DNA of 64,000 nucleotides from Plicaturopsis crispa FD-325 SS-3 (GCA_000827205.1 KN832554.1:3493815-3557814), one strand, 5' to 3'; positions 1 to 13,002 are shown, counted from the first letter of the stretch. The notes: a model not told the origin generated them from the letters alone. A program made the numbers and translations.

Positions 1-702
1 CGCGGTTCGACTGAGAGAACTTGAGCGAGGCCAAGTTCTGTGCAGCATCATCGCTGTTACGGTGGAATCAGTGGGGGAGCCCTTAAAAACAGTCAAAAGA
101 GCGGCAACGAACGTGGTGAAAGAATTGGGGAAAGTTTTGAAGAATTGTTTATGGGTTGTCAATCGCAGGGATACAATTAAGGTCGCGAAGAGGTCGAGGG
201 TGTCCTATGCGATAAGGGTCAAAATGAGGGCGGTCGACGCGATATGGGACGAGAAAGCGTACCTTAAGGAAAGGCCTGCCTCTTTTCGTTGTTTTCATCA
301 TATGCGACGAAGTAGCCTGGGGAGTGTCAGTGACAGGCATGGCTACTACGGTCTTGTGTGTGACGATGGGACTGGGTGTGTATCTCTGGAGTGATTACAA
401 GGAATAAAACAGAAAAAAGAACAGGGCAGTCGGACGAGAGAGAAGACGGGGGAGGAGGAGGAGGACAAGGCGGGATATGGAGGAGGAGAGCAGACGGAAA
501 GACGATGGCAGAGAAAGAGCGGCAAAGAAGAACAGGCCGTGGTAATCTCGTTGGCAACGATGCGGGCGCCCTTTTTGGGTAATCCCCCCTCGCTTCCCTC
601 CTCCTTCGATCACTTCAAACAGGGGCCTCTTTCATTTGTAACCACTTTCGTCAATCTCACCCCTCCGCCGTCTCCGCTCCCTCGACCTACCAGCCCTCCG
701 AC

Positions 703-1080
703 ATGTCTCGCTCCCTCACAGCTCCTGCATGTCGTCTCGCTTTCCGGCCTCGCTTTCACCAAAAATCCAGACTCTCCCAAACAAAATCTACCCCAAGTTT
801 CGCTTCTTACATCTCAGGACACGAGGCCCAATGCCACGAGGATCTATCGGCTGCGACGGCTGCAGAAAAAAATTCGATTTCTTTTTTTCCGGACCACCTC
901 GGCTACACGTCCGCGAGGCGCGGAGGACAACCGCGGTCTTATTTCTCTGCGCGTCGCAGCCGTCGCTGTGCAGGGAGTACAACAAACATCGCCGCACCCT
1001 CTGCTCCCTTTTGGCGCGCCTTGTATAATTTTATTGCCAGAACGCGCTCAATAAACCGAATAAAACATACGCATAGGTAG
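703..1080 (+). CDS. Possible small protein with mitochondrial-type N-terminus
   Basis: An uninterrupted 125-codon frame begins just after a CT-rich stretch and the context GACATG, which looks like a fungal promoter and start. The first 35 residues are rich in Arg, Ser and Ala with almost no acidic residues (MSRSLTAPACRLAFRPRF), as in a mitochondrial presequence. AATAAA-like signals lie at the 3' end, close to the stop. The remainder shows no recognisable domain, and two other frames overlap it. It could equally be chance; transcript evidence is absent. Low confidence. Confidence 0.2.
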   Translation: MSRSLTAPACRLAFRPRFHQKSRLSQTKSTPSFASYISGHEAQCHEDLSAATAAEKNSISFFPDHLGYTSARRGGQPRSYFSARRSRRCAGSTTNIAAPSAPFWRALYNFIARTRSINRIKHTHR

Positions 1081-2569
1081 CCAAGGCACGATCTTTCAAA
1101 GTCTATCAAAACATGGCCTCGTAGAAGCTTCGGGTACTCGTACCCGTTACGTACGCTTTGCTCAGATGTCAACACAACGCACCCAAATCACCGGTCCGAT
1201 CCTTCTCCCAGCATCTTTACTTACCTCTTCCTTACCATCCTCGTCCTCGACCGCTCTCACCCCCCGCGACACGTACTTTGTCTCCCACAACGATCTACAC
1301 GCATCGCGTTCTCGCTACCCTCACGACATCTTATGTCTTCCGACCCCCTCCTCGCAGGCCTGCACACGTCTAAGTAGGTCTCCGCGTACACGCCCTCTCA
1401 CACGACGTCTCGCACGAAACGATCTCGCTTTGGCTGCCTCGGGTGTCGGTGCGCATGCGTCTATTTCACTATGAACCTCACACCCCGTCCATCCATGCAT
1501 CTCCCGCAGATGCTCCAGAGCGCCTACCGCACCTCGGGCGTGGGGCCTCCGTACGTAGCCTGCACCCAGGTCCCACACCGGGCGTTCCGGGCTCCCAGGC
1601 GCACGCCCACCCCAGGCTGCAGTGTTGGTTTCCCAGGCGCGCGTGCGAGCCACGGAACGAGGCTCGTCGCGGGCGTGCTTCCCTCCTCTTCTTCGCTCGC
1701 ATGCATCTGGAGATCGCCCCGGCTATCAGGGCCGGGGTCCTGGACACCTTTAGAGCAGCTTCCTGGCCCCCGCCATCTGTGTGCCTCCGTGTGCCTCTCG
1801 CGAGATGCTACTTATCGTATCGTGATTGCGGTCTTTCAATCCCGTGGCAGCCGTCTTGGAACTTGAAGTTGGACTCGACGAGGGTGTGGGGCGTCACTGG
1901 AAGCTGTCTACACCTGCACCAAGGGGACGCCATTGACGTCAACGTCGCCCGCCACCCCCCATTCCTCGCGCTGATCGGGGCGTACAGCGTGCATGTGCGC
2001 CACCGTCCTTGGGCGCAAGAGCTCTGAGTCTCCACCGTTCCTGCCACATGTCCCGGTCTTCGAGGCGATGACGGGACAGGTTTCCCGATATTGATGCTGG
2101 ATGGTCTGGCGTCTTGACTGGAACGCGTCGCGTTAAGTACGAGTGTCGCATCTATACATCTACGGGTGGTACTCACGTCGGCTCTCGGCGCCTGTAGGAG
2201 AGCTTGTGCGGCAGATGTACTACACTGTATCGTATCAGATATGCGTGTAATACGCTACGGGTCGATATCAGTATCAACGGTTCTTCATTGTCGCCTTGCC
2301 ATGATTAATCAGTGTCCACGGATGGATCTATTTCATTTGCGCTCCGTGCACGTCTCCGTAAACACGACAGTGCGGCTTCATCCTCATCCAACTACGCAAG
2401 ACTCTCAAGCCAGCCGATGGTGTTTGTGCGCCGGCGCTTGAATCAAACTGGAGTCGCGTTATGATCCGTCCCACCACAAGCGGTGCACTTAAAGCTTTGT
2501 GCATCATGAACCGACGGCCTCCTGCCATGGAGCAGCATAAGCACTTCACGCCTCCGCAGTAGCACCCGG

Positions 2570-2631
2570 CGGCACTTAGTACTTATGCGACGGCACTTAC
2601 TTATGCGACGGGAGGCGACTTATTCATGCGA
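2570..2631. repeat. Degenerate short tandem repeat, about three units
   Basis: Two adjacent units of 21 and 18 nt, both starting CGGCACTTA and ending CTTATGCGA, are followed by a more diverged third unit ending ATTCATGCGA. The array is short and lies in non-coding DNA. No function can be read from it. Confidence 0.6.
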
Positions 2632-3643
2632 CCGGACGGGACTATAGCACACTCGGGTATTGTCGCAGTCCCGTTCCCATATAGCTTTACTGTCACCGTA
2701 TAGCGATGCAGCTGCCTACCGTGTACAAGTTATGCTTAGGCTATGGAGGTAAACGGTGCAGCCGGCGGCCTGCGGTGAGCATCACATTTCATTTATCGCT
2801 CCCAAATCTCTCATCTACGGGAAGCTAGCCTGGCATTGGTGTTCTTTCACTCGTGTCCGGCGCGTTCAGGGTGGTGACTCGCTCCGCGAGGTAGGACGCG
2901 ACTTATGTAGTCACTATTGCACTCGCACGGTCTGATCAAACGGTGAGTCGACCATGCACGCGTCCGAGGGGAGATCGTAATGCTTACCCTCGCATTATGC
3001 ATCCAGCCTAGGTAAAGAGGGCGGCGTACCCGATAAGGCCTGCGAGTGCATTGATATTACATGCGCGGGCACGCAGCTGTGATAAACTCTGGCGCCCCCC
3101 GCACAATCTACAGCGCCCCTCGGAGTACCCAACGCCGCTCGGGGGCTATGAGTTTGAAATCACCTGGTAAGCACTGAGTAATAATACTCTTGGTCGGTCA
3201 TTTGGAGGCTCATACCTGGCTGGGAGGGGGCGTCATCAATATTGACAGCGCTCGGTGTATTATTCAGTGTAAGTAGTACCGGTGTACATACTGACCAAGT
3301 GATTTATTGAAGGCCATATGAACGTAGTGATCACCTTCGTGCACTTCCGCGGACGAGCGTAGTGCGTCCCGGACCGCGTAGATGGGTCGGTGGGCTGGTA
3401 GTAATTTCTGACAGATAATACAACGGAGATTGTACGACGCTAAGCACCTTTAAGATTCCCGTGAGCCTGCTGTATGCTCTTGGTACGCGCCCCCTCGCAC
3501 CAACTTGAGCTTGATCTTGAGCTGACCTCCGAAGGAGAGCAAGAAGAGGACCGCGGCAGTCGTATTATTACGTAAGCTAGATCGACGAAAACTTGACACC
3601 GTGACGCCCACCGTTGGCAGTACTTTGTGTCTCTCATCGCTAG

Positions 3644-5831
3644 ATGTCTACGGCTTGTAATTGTCTGAGGCGCTCGCTTTCTGTGCTCGGATCGCAAGCA
3701 CCTCGCCAACTCGCTCGCACAGCGCGTAGAAGATATGCAACGGAGGCTGTCATAGACAGCAAGCCTTCCAGCTATGGGCAGCCGCTGTTCCGTTCGCATC
3801 CGCACCTCCGTCAGTCGTCGCGCATTTCAGAATTTGACGCGTCGCGTTGGACTGACTTTGTGCTGTGAACACTAGTTCAGCCCAATGAGCTGACCCCCGG
3901 TATACCGGCGGAAGAATACGAGAGACGGCGGAGGGAGCTTGTGGAGAGTCTGCCCGATGACAGCGCCGTCGTGCTGGTCGCGGCGCCCATAAAGTACATG
4001 AGTGCAAGTGAGTGCTGTTCTATAGAGCGCGTCGACGTGTCCTAATTCATCTACGGGGTAGACATCTTGTGAGTATTAGATCGTTTACTACGATGTCTGA
4101 GCTCATCCTGGGCCAAGCTACAAGTATCGCCAAGCGTCCGATTTCTGGTACCTCACGGGATTCGACGAGCCAGACTCGGCAGTTGTCCTCGGTGCGTGCT
4201 CCGTTACTGCACATATGAGCATCAAACCCTGAACTGCTCAACAGAAAAAACCTCGACGTCGAGAGGATACAAGATGACCATGTTCTCGCAAGGAAAAGAC
4301 TCTGACCGTGAAAAATGGGAGGGCGCCCGTACCGACTTCCCCGACGTGGTGTCGCTCTTCAGTGCAGACGATGCACGCTCCATAGATCAATTCCCCTCCC
4401 ATCTACGATCGGTCATATCATCATTCTCGAACGTCTACATTGACGTCCCACTCTCGCGCCGCGGCTCGTCCCCGCGCTCAGCGAAATCACTGCTGAAATA
4501 CCTTACGCCCTCGACAACTACGAGAGCGGACATTGACTCTGTCCTCGACGGACTCACGAGCGCGCGCCGCCGGCCTCTTGCGCCTGAGGTCGCGAAATTA
4601 CGCGCCTTCAAGAGCGAGGTCGAGCAAAGGGTCATGCGCACCGCCGCAGATATCAGCGGCATCGCCCATGCAAAAGTAAATCCACCATAGCCATGCTCTC
4701 TCTGCGCATATCGCTAAAATTCCCGGTAGACAATGCGGTTCACCCGTCCCGGGATCCCAGAACACTCACTGGCGGCACATTTTGAGTATCTGTGCGCGCT
4801 GTCGGGTGCCCAGCGGTTGGCGTACGTTCCTGTGGTAGCATCGGGGCCGAACGCGCTGGTGATCCACTACACGTCGAATAACCACATCGTGCGTGACGGG
4901 GAGGTGGTCCTCCTCGACGCCGGATGCGAGTACAAGTAGGCGACACAAACGTATACCACACACAGTCACTCACGAATACTGGCAGCGGTTATGCTTCAGA
5001 CATCAGTACGCACTCCCTTCCTCCCATCCTTGCCATATCCGTGCAGTCTAACCTAGTGTATAGCGCGCACGTACCCCGCATCGGGTGTCTTCACGCCGCC
5101 GCAGCGTGAGCTCTATGCCGCGCTACTGTCGGCACAGAAAGAGCTCATCGCACTGTGCACGGAGAGCGCGCAGATGAGCATGCATGACCTGCATCGGCGG
5201 TCGTGCACGGTGCTGAGGGCTGAGCTCAACAACATCGGATTCGGGCTCGCCGTTGGCGAGGTTGAGAGAGTGCTGTACCCCCATTTCTTGAGCCATCCCG
5301 TCGGCATTGGTGAGTCAACCTGTGATATATAGTCTCCAGAGAGCTAACGATTGGGCAGACCTGCACGAGTCGAGTAACTTTGACCGGAGCGGGAAGTGAG
5401 TCCAAAGCATCATCATTTATTTAGTGGTGCTGACAGCGAGCAATCAAAGCGTCAAGGCTGGGATGGTCATAACCGTCGAACCAGGTACGTCTCGAATCCT
5501 TCCATTTCATACACAAGACAGCCCCGTTCTCATTTTTTCCCAGGGATCTATGTCCCGCCTACAGCTGCCTTTCCTAAGGCCTTCCACAACATCGGCATTC
5601 GAATAGAGGTGACCTCCTTTTGTCTGCGACTCTCAACCGTTGGCTAATTTCGACGTCAGGATGAGGTTGTTGTTGGCAAGGAACACCCAGTAGTCCTCAG
5701 CGTAAACGCTCCGAAGGAGGTACGAGGCAGAACTTTTCGAATTCTGGCACATTATCCTAACGAAATTGTGCTCTTAGATCGCGGACGTCGAAGGTGCATG
5801 TCAAGGTCTGTTGGGCTTAGAGCCCTTCTGA
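3644..5831 (+). CDS. ICP55: Mitochondrial intermediate-cleaving peptidase ICP55 (Xaa-Pro aminopeptidase 3 type)
   Basis: M24B metallopeptidase that in yeast trims one residue from imported mitochondrial proteins after the main processing peptidase. The first exon encodes an Arg/Ser-rich presequence (RRSLSVLGSQAPRQLART), followed after splicing by the aminopeptidase-P N-domain (HPHLLQPNELTPGI, then KYRQASDFWYLTGFDEP). The catalytic domain shows the metal ligands: Asp in LLDAGCEYNGYASDIT (two Asp), His in SHPVGIDLHE, Glu in VEPGIY and Glu in GIRIEDEV. The protein ends GLLGLEPF. Splicing is intricate: exons at 3644-3809, 3876-4007, 4062-4068 (7 nt), 4118-4191, from 4245, and later a 20-nt exon at 4986-5005, each required to keep conserved residues in frame. 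The start is chosen because it opens the presequence. Its 3' end faces the permease gene 127 bp away. Identity is very likely; exact late splice sites are my reading. Confidence 0.92.
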
Positions 5832-5958
5832 GGATTTAACATCTACACAAGAATAATCTATCCATAATGCAACACGTTTATTGTTACGATTCCCGGTGTC
5901 CCTCAACCAAGTTCTGGCCACACTTCCCCCCGTGCCGTCCTATCACCTCGCACCTCCT

Positions 5959-8342
5959 CTAATCCTTGTTGATACTCTCCTCCGGTTCGTCAGCAGCGTT
6001 CAGGGCCTGCAACACCTGCTCCCTGCGCAGCCATTTACTCTCCGGGGTGAAGTACCAGCTGACGATGGCAAAGATGGTCACAGCTCCGAAGATGACGCAG
6101 GCAAAATTGAACGAATCCGCGTCGACTGGGAAATAGAACGGAGAGATCATGACCTGGATACGAGGACTTAGCAAAAGTAAATGGATTGTGAGGGTATTGG
6201 ACGTACCGCGAATATCAGGCCGTTGAAGAGCGCGGCCGCCGCATAGAACGGCTTCGCGAACTTGCCCAGGCGGAAATGAGATGACTGGAAATCGTTGGGT
6301 GTCATGGTGAGCCTCAGTAGTGAGATGAGGCCGTAGGCAGCGATGGTCGGGATGCCACCAGCCGAAACGAGCGACGTGAAGGCGACCTGGCTGGGGAGGA
6401 TGGTGCACAGGATGACGGCGCCGAACACATACATGACCGTGATCGCGTTTTTCGGTTGGCCATTAGGCGTGACCTGGGAGATCCAGCCGGAAAGAGGCAG
6501 GACGCCGTCGCGAGCGACCGCATATACGAGGCGAGAGGCCGCCACGATGGACACGGTGGTGTTCATGATAAGGCCTAGGACGGCGATGATCGTCATGAAG
6601 ATGCTGGGGCCTTTACCGAGCGCCAAGGCGTAGATCTGCACAAATGGCTGCGGCGCATCCAATGCGAAGACGGTGTCGAGATCCGGGGTGCAGAATAGGA
6701 ATAATATCGTGGTGGCGAAGCCGAAGACGCTGGTCGCAATGGCACTGCTAAGTATACCCTTGCCCGCGGTTACGCTGTGATTCATGATCAGTTTCGATAT
6801 TTTCGTGTTAAGCGATATGGTGTTCCGTACCTCGCATTCTTAGTCTCTTCAGCGATATGTCCCGAGGCGTCAAAGCCTGTCAAAGTACCGGCGGTGAACA
6901 GGCTACGGCATTTTAACTCAGAGCACGAATCTCGCAGGACCTGAGACCACTCACAAGGACAATATCCAGTTCCAGCCAGCAGGGGCGCCCGTTCCATTGT
7001 CTATCAAAAGACATGTTAGAGCGTACGACATTGAACGGTACATCAAGCAGACGCACATGTCAGAGTGAAAACGTCTTTGGCTGAGCGGAAACCATACGTC
7101 TTGGAGACGCCGATGGGGAGCCAGATGACGCAGAGAAGGAAGTCGAAAAAGATGAGCGCCACGGAAAATTTGAATATGCCAGAGTAGGCCTTCGGAGGCA
7201 GATAATTGAGGGCGACGGATATCAATAGAATAGCCTCAGAGAGCGCCCAAATCAAGGCCCTCCACTTGATATTGTCGTTTCCGACACCTCCGGGGAAATC
7301 GACCTCCCAAACAGCCATTTGAGACACAATGTAATTGGCGGTGGTCTGCAATAATGTTATAAGTAGTGGGACGTAAGGGAAATCATGTCGCGTACCTGAC
7401 AGTTACTAGCAGTGAAAGTCATCCAAGCAGTGCAGGACCACCAAGCTACCAAGAAGCCGAAAAACCGAGCGTACTTGGGGCCAGCGCTTTCAGCCGCCCA
7501 TATGTAGATGGACCCGCTCAAAGGAAGTGCGGAGCAGATTTCGGCGAGCACAGCAGCCGTGATGAGCATGAATACGATGGTGATGAGGTACGACGACCTG
7601 AAATGGCCAGGTTAATGACATCCAAAACTGAGGCGAATATCGTTTTACCATATTGCAGCAGGTCCACCAGCGAGAAGACCGAGGAAGAGGGCCGATCTAA
7701 TTTTTTGCCGTTAGTGATGCTTCAGAATGAAAAGGCGACCGAGGCTCACCGTACGCCTCCGATGAAATTAAGGGCGACGAAACTCGCAGCGAAGCTTTCC
7801 AATAGATGCCAAGTTCGGTGCAATTGCTGATGATAAAATACAGTCAGTTTTTGTGCCAATTAGCATTCCGACCAACGCAAACCTGTTTATAGCCTAGTTT
7901 TTGCTGCGACAAACGAGAATCGTCAGTAGTTGCTACGACTCCCCGAAGGGAGTAAATTAGTGAAATCGAAGCTGGGGGCTTCCCTACGCAGGTCTGAGCG
8001 CTGTTCAGGTTCAAGCGGTATGATCTCAACCCAAGCTACAGCCCCAGATGCTGACGACCGAGCCGAATGTCAAGCACCGACAAACGACGAGCGGGAGCAC
8101 ATCTGGTTCGTAGCAAGGATACCCGCAGCCATTCCAGTTCGTGACTAGAGATTGACGTTACCGGTTCAATACCAGTTGCCCAGTCGCCTCAGCCCCTACG
8201 TTGTCCCCCGCTTGTCTGCCAAAACGGTGATTACCATCTGCAGCTCATCGCGGTCGAGTCTCGGTAAATTTTCTTGATCTTGAACGGGAGGCGAAACGGA
8301 TGTCTGGGAGCCATTTTTCGGAGGGTTCGAATCGACAGACAT
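5959..8342 (-). CDS. Amino acid / GABA-choline type permease (APC superfamily, ACT family)
   Basis: Polytopic membrane transporter of the fungal amino acid/choline family (Uga4/Hnm1 type), taking up amino acids, GABA or related amines across the plasma membrane or vacuole. The N-terminal cytosolic part reads QKLGYKQQLHRTWHLLESFA, the family signature before helix 1. Helices follow, with GGPAAIWW, LPLSGSIYIWAAESAGPKY and FVAWWSCTAWMTFTASN-like segments; then TGFDASGHIAEETKNA, a very conserved family motif, and the long run starting SVTAGKGILSSAIATSVFGF. The C-terminus is KWLRREQVLQALNAADEPEESINKD. At least eight exons. I take the start at the codon before SVDSNPPKNG, joined by a long intron (roughly 8235 to 7907) to QKLGYKQ; this first join is the least certain. 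An alternative is a start near 8029. Substrate cannot be told from sequence. It ends tail to tail with ICP55. Confidence 0.85.
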
Positions 8343-8522
8343 TTTTTTCCAGAGGATGCGAGTTCGAAGAAGCAGACGGACGATAAGATGACTCGGAAAT
8401 TGTGCAGAGATAAAATACAGATGATATTTATGCTTGTTTATATGAAACAAACTCCGGAAATCACGTCGCCACCTGCTACCCAACACCCGCATGTGGCGTC
8501 AGAAGGCAAAGCATCGACGTGC

Positions 8523-11500
8523 TCACTGAACGTTTAGGCGCTGCGGAAGTATGTTATCAGTATGAGCACACGTATGAGACCAATGGCGCAACCATACCGG
8601 CTTCAGGGCTTTTATCAGAAGCCACTCTTCTGTAGTCACATCCGCCTTGAATGAAGTCTGATCGCACAAAGTTAGGTAGTGTCCGAGAAGCATTTGGCAA
8701 GGAACATACCTTGAGAACATCTATACTCTGTCGAGTTATATGGCTAAGCAGCTCGTCTTTTTCCTCGAAATGGCGGCCGAACATCTTCGACGACTGATAC
8801 ACCGCATGCTCTATCTTTACAGCGACGCCTCCACCAGCTTGCGATTTTTTCACAATCTACAATGGAGGTGAGCAAAGGTTGTTGCAGATAACAGAGGATT
8901 CTTACATCGAAGTTCTTGTGATTGATTTCCAGGGAGGTGCTGTGAGTACAAGCAAAAATTAATAGTCGAACCAAATCAGAACACGAATAGAGGCGTACAT
9001 TTTGCCAAGGTCAATGATCTCCTTCTTTTGCGTCGTAGGGTCTGTTTTGACGACACATATCGGTGTACCCACCCGTAGCGTACCATCCAGAATATCGACA
9101 CCGAGGATGATGGGATCCCGCTTACAGAACGCGGCAATGATCTTCAACCTGCATGGCCATACCGCAGAGGGAGCGGCGTCTCTACGCTTAGCTTCGACGA
9201 TCTCAGCGTTGTATGCAGTGAATGCATCAAACAGATGGTAAATGATGTCCGCTGTAACACACGTCAGACACGATGGATACTTGACGATGAAAGAGTCGAC
9301 ATACCCTTGAACAGCCGGATGCCCATCTCCTCTGCCATCCGCTCCGCTTCCTTGTCAACAGGGACGTCGAAACAAAGGATACAAGCAAGCTCCTTGGCCT
9401 TTTCCAGCATGGTCGCTGCTCGCATGATATCCTTCTTGTGCACGGGTCCAATATTGATACCGGAAACGGGGATCTTGCTGGATTTCAGGAAGTCCAAGAG
9501 CGCCTCCAGGGAACCAAGGGTACTGGCTTGCACGCAGACGCCACGACCAGACTTGTCTATGGAGTTGAGCAGTGAAGTAAGGTCCGACATAACTTCGTCG
9601 CGAAGGTCATCTTCGTCGTCGTCGGGTCCGCAGACGAGCAGGCGAGACCCAGCAATAGCTTTCTCGAGATCCGGTGCCGTAATTTTGACACCAAGCGCGG
9701 CCTTCACTTCTTTGTGGTGCACATATACCGACTGTGAAGTTGGTGCGACAACGTCTCAGCGTTTGAGTAGTGCATAGCGGTAGAGTGACGCACCTTGATA
9801 CGGAGCTCCCGGAGCGGTTGGGGCGTTAGCAGTGCACGCACTTGTGTCACGATGGGCCCATTCAATCCACAGACGACTATCTTATCGCCCTCCCTTAAGA
9901 TACCATTGGACAACACGACATCGATCGTGGTACCGAGACCCTCAATGACCTTCACTTCGAGTACAGTGCACTCCAGTTCCGAGAGATACATCAACCGGTC
10001 GCTCATACGCTGTTGCGTGAGGTTGACCAGGAGCATGATCATGTCGGGCACACCCTCGCCCGTGACGGCAGACGTAGGAACCAGAGAGACGTTACGACCC
10101 AGGTTCTTGTTGTCGTAGTAGAGAACGGCGTTGAGGCCTTGCTCGGCAAACTCCACAATAGTTCGCTCGACACGGTCCGCAAATTCGCGCTGCACAGCTC
10201 GATTCTGCTTTGCCAACGATTCTTGGAATGCGCCATCGGGAGTAGGTTCCCAGCTGTACATACGATCGATCTAGAGGACCTCATGAGACTTGTTTATCGT
10301 AACGCGGATGTGAAATACCTTGTTCAAAGCAACAATGAACGGCGTTTTCTTGTCTCGAAGTAACCTGAGCGATTCCAAAGTCTGTGGCTCAAGACCGTGC
10401 TGCGGGGAGGATTAACGCCCGCTATCTGAATAATGGCGTAAATTATTTACCATGATATCGACCACCAGAATTGCGATGTTACAGAGAGAGCTTCCGCGAG
10501 AACGCAGGTTAGTGAAAGACTCGTGACCAGGGGTGTCGATAACCAAAAGACCAGGGATTTTGTACTCTTGCAATCCATCCTACGAAGCGGACAGATTAGA
10601 TGCTGAATACAAGAAGCGCATGTAACACCTGCCTTGTTCAGTACTTCAGTTTTTGTTTTGATAGCATCAACTGGGAAGTATGTGGCGCCAATCTGCTGCG
10701 TGATACCACCGGCCTCGCCCTCCTGCACGTTTGTTTGTCGAATCTAACAAAAAAGTCAAGTAATGAACGAGTGAGTCATCGGGGCGAAGCACGCACCTTG
10801 TCCAAAAGTTTGGTTTTGCCGGTATCGACGTGGCCCAAGATACAGCAGATAGGACTTCGCAAATCGTCTTTGCTTCGTGCTGCGAGCGCTGCTTGGCGAG
10901 CCTTTTCTCGTCGCTCAGCAGCTTCAGCCTTCTTCTGGAGAGCTACCTTCTGCGCGTTGGATAATTCCTCCTCCGATGAAGAGTCCTCGTCAGAATCGTC
11001 ATCAGAGTCGGAGTCGGAATCCTCGTCAGAGTCAGACTCCTCCTCCGATTCTTCCTCGGAAGACTCTTCCTCCACTTTAGCAGCGGGTGCAGGTGCGGGC
11101 GCGGATTTTGTGGGGGCCTTCGCGGCGGGCTTTTCGGCAGCCTTCTTGGGTGCTGGTGCTGGGGCGTTCCCGTTGGCTATGAGGATCATTAATACGGTAA
11201 AATAGTCAATGTCATGATGTGTGTTCACCTTTTTTACCTGCTGCAGGCGTAGGAGCGGCTTTTGCGGGGGCCGGAGCCTTTGCCTTTGCTGGTGGGGGAG
11301 GCGGGGGAGCTGCATCTTCCTCGTCACTTGAGGCATCCCACGAGTCCTTTACACCCTCCGCCGCCGGTGCCTCATCGGCACTGCTGGCATCCCAGTCGTC
11401 CTTTACATCAGCGGGTGCAGCAGGCTCTTCCACCTTCGGTTCTGGGGCCGCCGCAACAGCGGGCGGAGGCGCCGGCTCAGGTGTTCGAGGTCGTGACGGT

Positions 11501-13002
11501 GCAGGAGAGTCCTTAGGACCAGCAGGACCCTTCTTCTTGCGATTCCCGTACACGACCTTTTTCGAGGACGGCGCACCACTGCCCGAGGGAGTCTGTAGAC
11601 CTTCGATCTGTACGCCCGACGAAAGGAGGGCCTCTCGCCGTTTTTCTGCGAGCGCCTTCTCTTCCTTCTGTTTCTTCGTCAACAGACGGCCCTCCTTCTT
11701 CGCGATCTCGCGTTTCGCCTGAACCTGGGATTAGCAGATGCATACCATATGTAAGAAAGCAGCAGACCTTTTCCTTCTCCTTGCGTCGTTGCTTTTCCTC
11801 TTCCCTCTTCGCCTCTTCCTCAGCCAATCTCCGCTCCTCATCCTCTATTCTCTTCCGCTCCTCCTCTTCCTTTCTCCGGGCCTCCTCCTCAATCCTCTTC
11901 TTCTCGTCCATCAACGCCTTCAGTGCACTGATACCACCCTTCTTTTTGCCGGCAGCGGCTGCGGGTGCAGGCGCAGGCTCGTCATCTTTCTTGCCCTTCT
12001 TTTTCTTCTTTTTCTTCGAGTCTGCTTTGCCACCGCCCTCTTCTCCCTCGTCGTCATTCTCGTCGTCTTTCGGCAAGTCTTGCGAGGGTGCAGGTGCCGG
12101 TGAAGGAGCTGCACTGTCGCCGGTCGTCTTCTTGGCGGCAGCTTGCGCTTTCTTCTTGGCCTATGAAACAAGCGCGTTCAATGCAAGAACATGCGGATTC
12201 AAACAAAAAATGCAGACCTTCTCGCGCTCCTTCTTGAGTTTCTCCTTCTCTTTCTTAGACAGGACTTTGGGACCTCCTTCCTCGGGCGCCTCATCTCCGT
12301 CGTCCTTACTTGCCGGAGCGGCGGGTTCTGCGTCATCGGCAGCTAATTTCATGATGAGTATTCGATCCACAGAACGGATCAGCATATAACTCACCAGGTT
12401 TCTCCTCCTCGTCTTGGTCCTGGGTCGCTTTCTTTCCCTTCCCTTTCTTAGCTTTCTTGCCCTTCTCCTTCACGGGGCCCCATTCCTCGTCCGCAAGGTC
12501 TTCAGCAGTGACTTCTGTCGCACCCTTGGGGGCGCTGATATCTTCCGCATCCTCGCCCTCCGGTGGTGGTGTTACACTGACCGCGGCCTTCTTGGGTTTC
12601 TTCTTGTCCTTCTTTCCCTTGGATGCTTTAAGCGCCGACTACATGACGGACGCGGTCCATTTGAGAAACTCCATAATAAATTGCATCGCGTAGGCGTACC
12701 ATTAGTCCGCCGAAATCTTCCTCCTCTTCCTCTCCGCCGGCGCCATTGGGGTTCTCATCTCCCAGCGCAGCGAAGGAGGAGAAACCACTCTTGTTCGCTG
12801 GTCGCTCGCCGTCGGACACATCGCCCGAGACAGCAGCGGGCGCATTGTTAGCTGGTAAAGATTCCCCAGCTTTGTCCCTGGACGGTTCAATCTGCGTTAA
12901 ATGGCATCGATCATGCGAAGATACAAACTGAAGGACTGCGTACCAAAAGTCATCATCATTTCCGCCCTTCTTGCCCTTCTTCCCTTTATTTTTCGGAGGC
13001 AT
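8523..13002 (-). CDS. FUN12: Eukaryotic translation initiation factor 5B (IF-2 type GTPase)
   Basis: Ribosome-dependent GTPase that joins the 60S subunit to the 48S initiation complex. The N-terminal half is low-complexity and charged: [19 protein letters not shown], then Lys/Glu-rich coiled-coil blocks ([31 protein letters not shown]) and acidic Ser/Asp stretches, as in other eukaryotic eIF5B. The GTPase domain has G1 GHVDTGKT, G2 [14 protein letters not shown]3 [10 protein letters not shown] (where the spliced frame gives [12 protein letters not shown]) and G4 NKIDR; G5 falls near PTSAVTGEG. Domain II ([20 protein letters not shown]), domain III ([19 protein letters not shown]) and domain IV ([20 protein letters not shown]) follow. 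The last exon is reached through a short intron and the protein ends LIKALKP-RLNVQ. At least ten introns. The start is the first Met, 266 bp from the divergent ARL2 start, so the two probably share a promoter region. Confidence 0.95.

Larger units (their letters stand above)
1..3643. other. Gene-poor region
   Basis: No reading frame here shows a recognisable domain or a chain of exons joined by plausible splice sites. The long open frames overlap one another on both strands and have biased but non-conserved composition. The only things worth noting are a CT-rich stretch before a short open frame at 703 and a small degenerate tandem repeat near 2570-2631, listed separately. The last few hundred bases probably hold the promoter of the ICP55 gene that starts at 3644. 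Confidence 0.6.

Noticed and set aside
539-1054. 171-codon plus-strand open frame
   Set aside because: Composition is CT-rich low complexity, no motif, and other frames overlap it.
8320-8335. GGTTCGAATC resembling a tRNA B box
   Set aside because: It lies in the first exon of the permease and no A box or cloverleaf can be folded around it.
11219-11722. Long plus-strand frame within eIF5B
   Set aside because: Antisense shadow of the low-complexity Lys/Glu/Ala-rich region of eIF5B.
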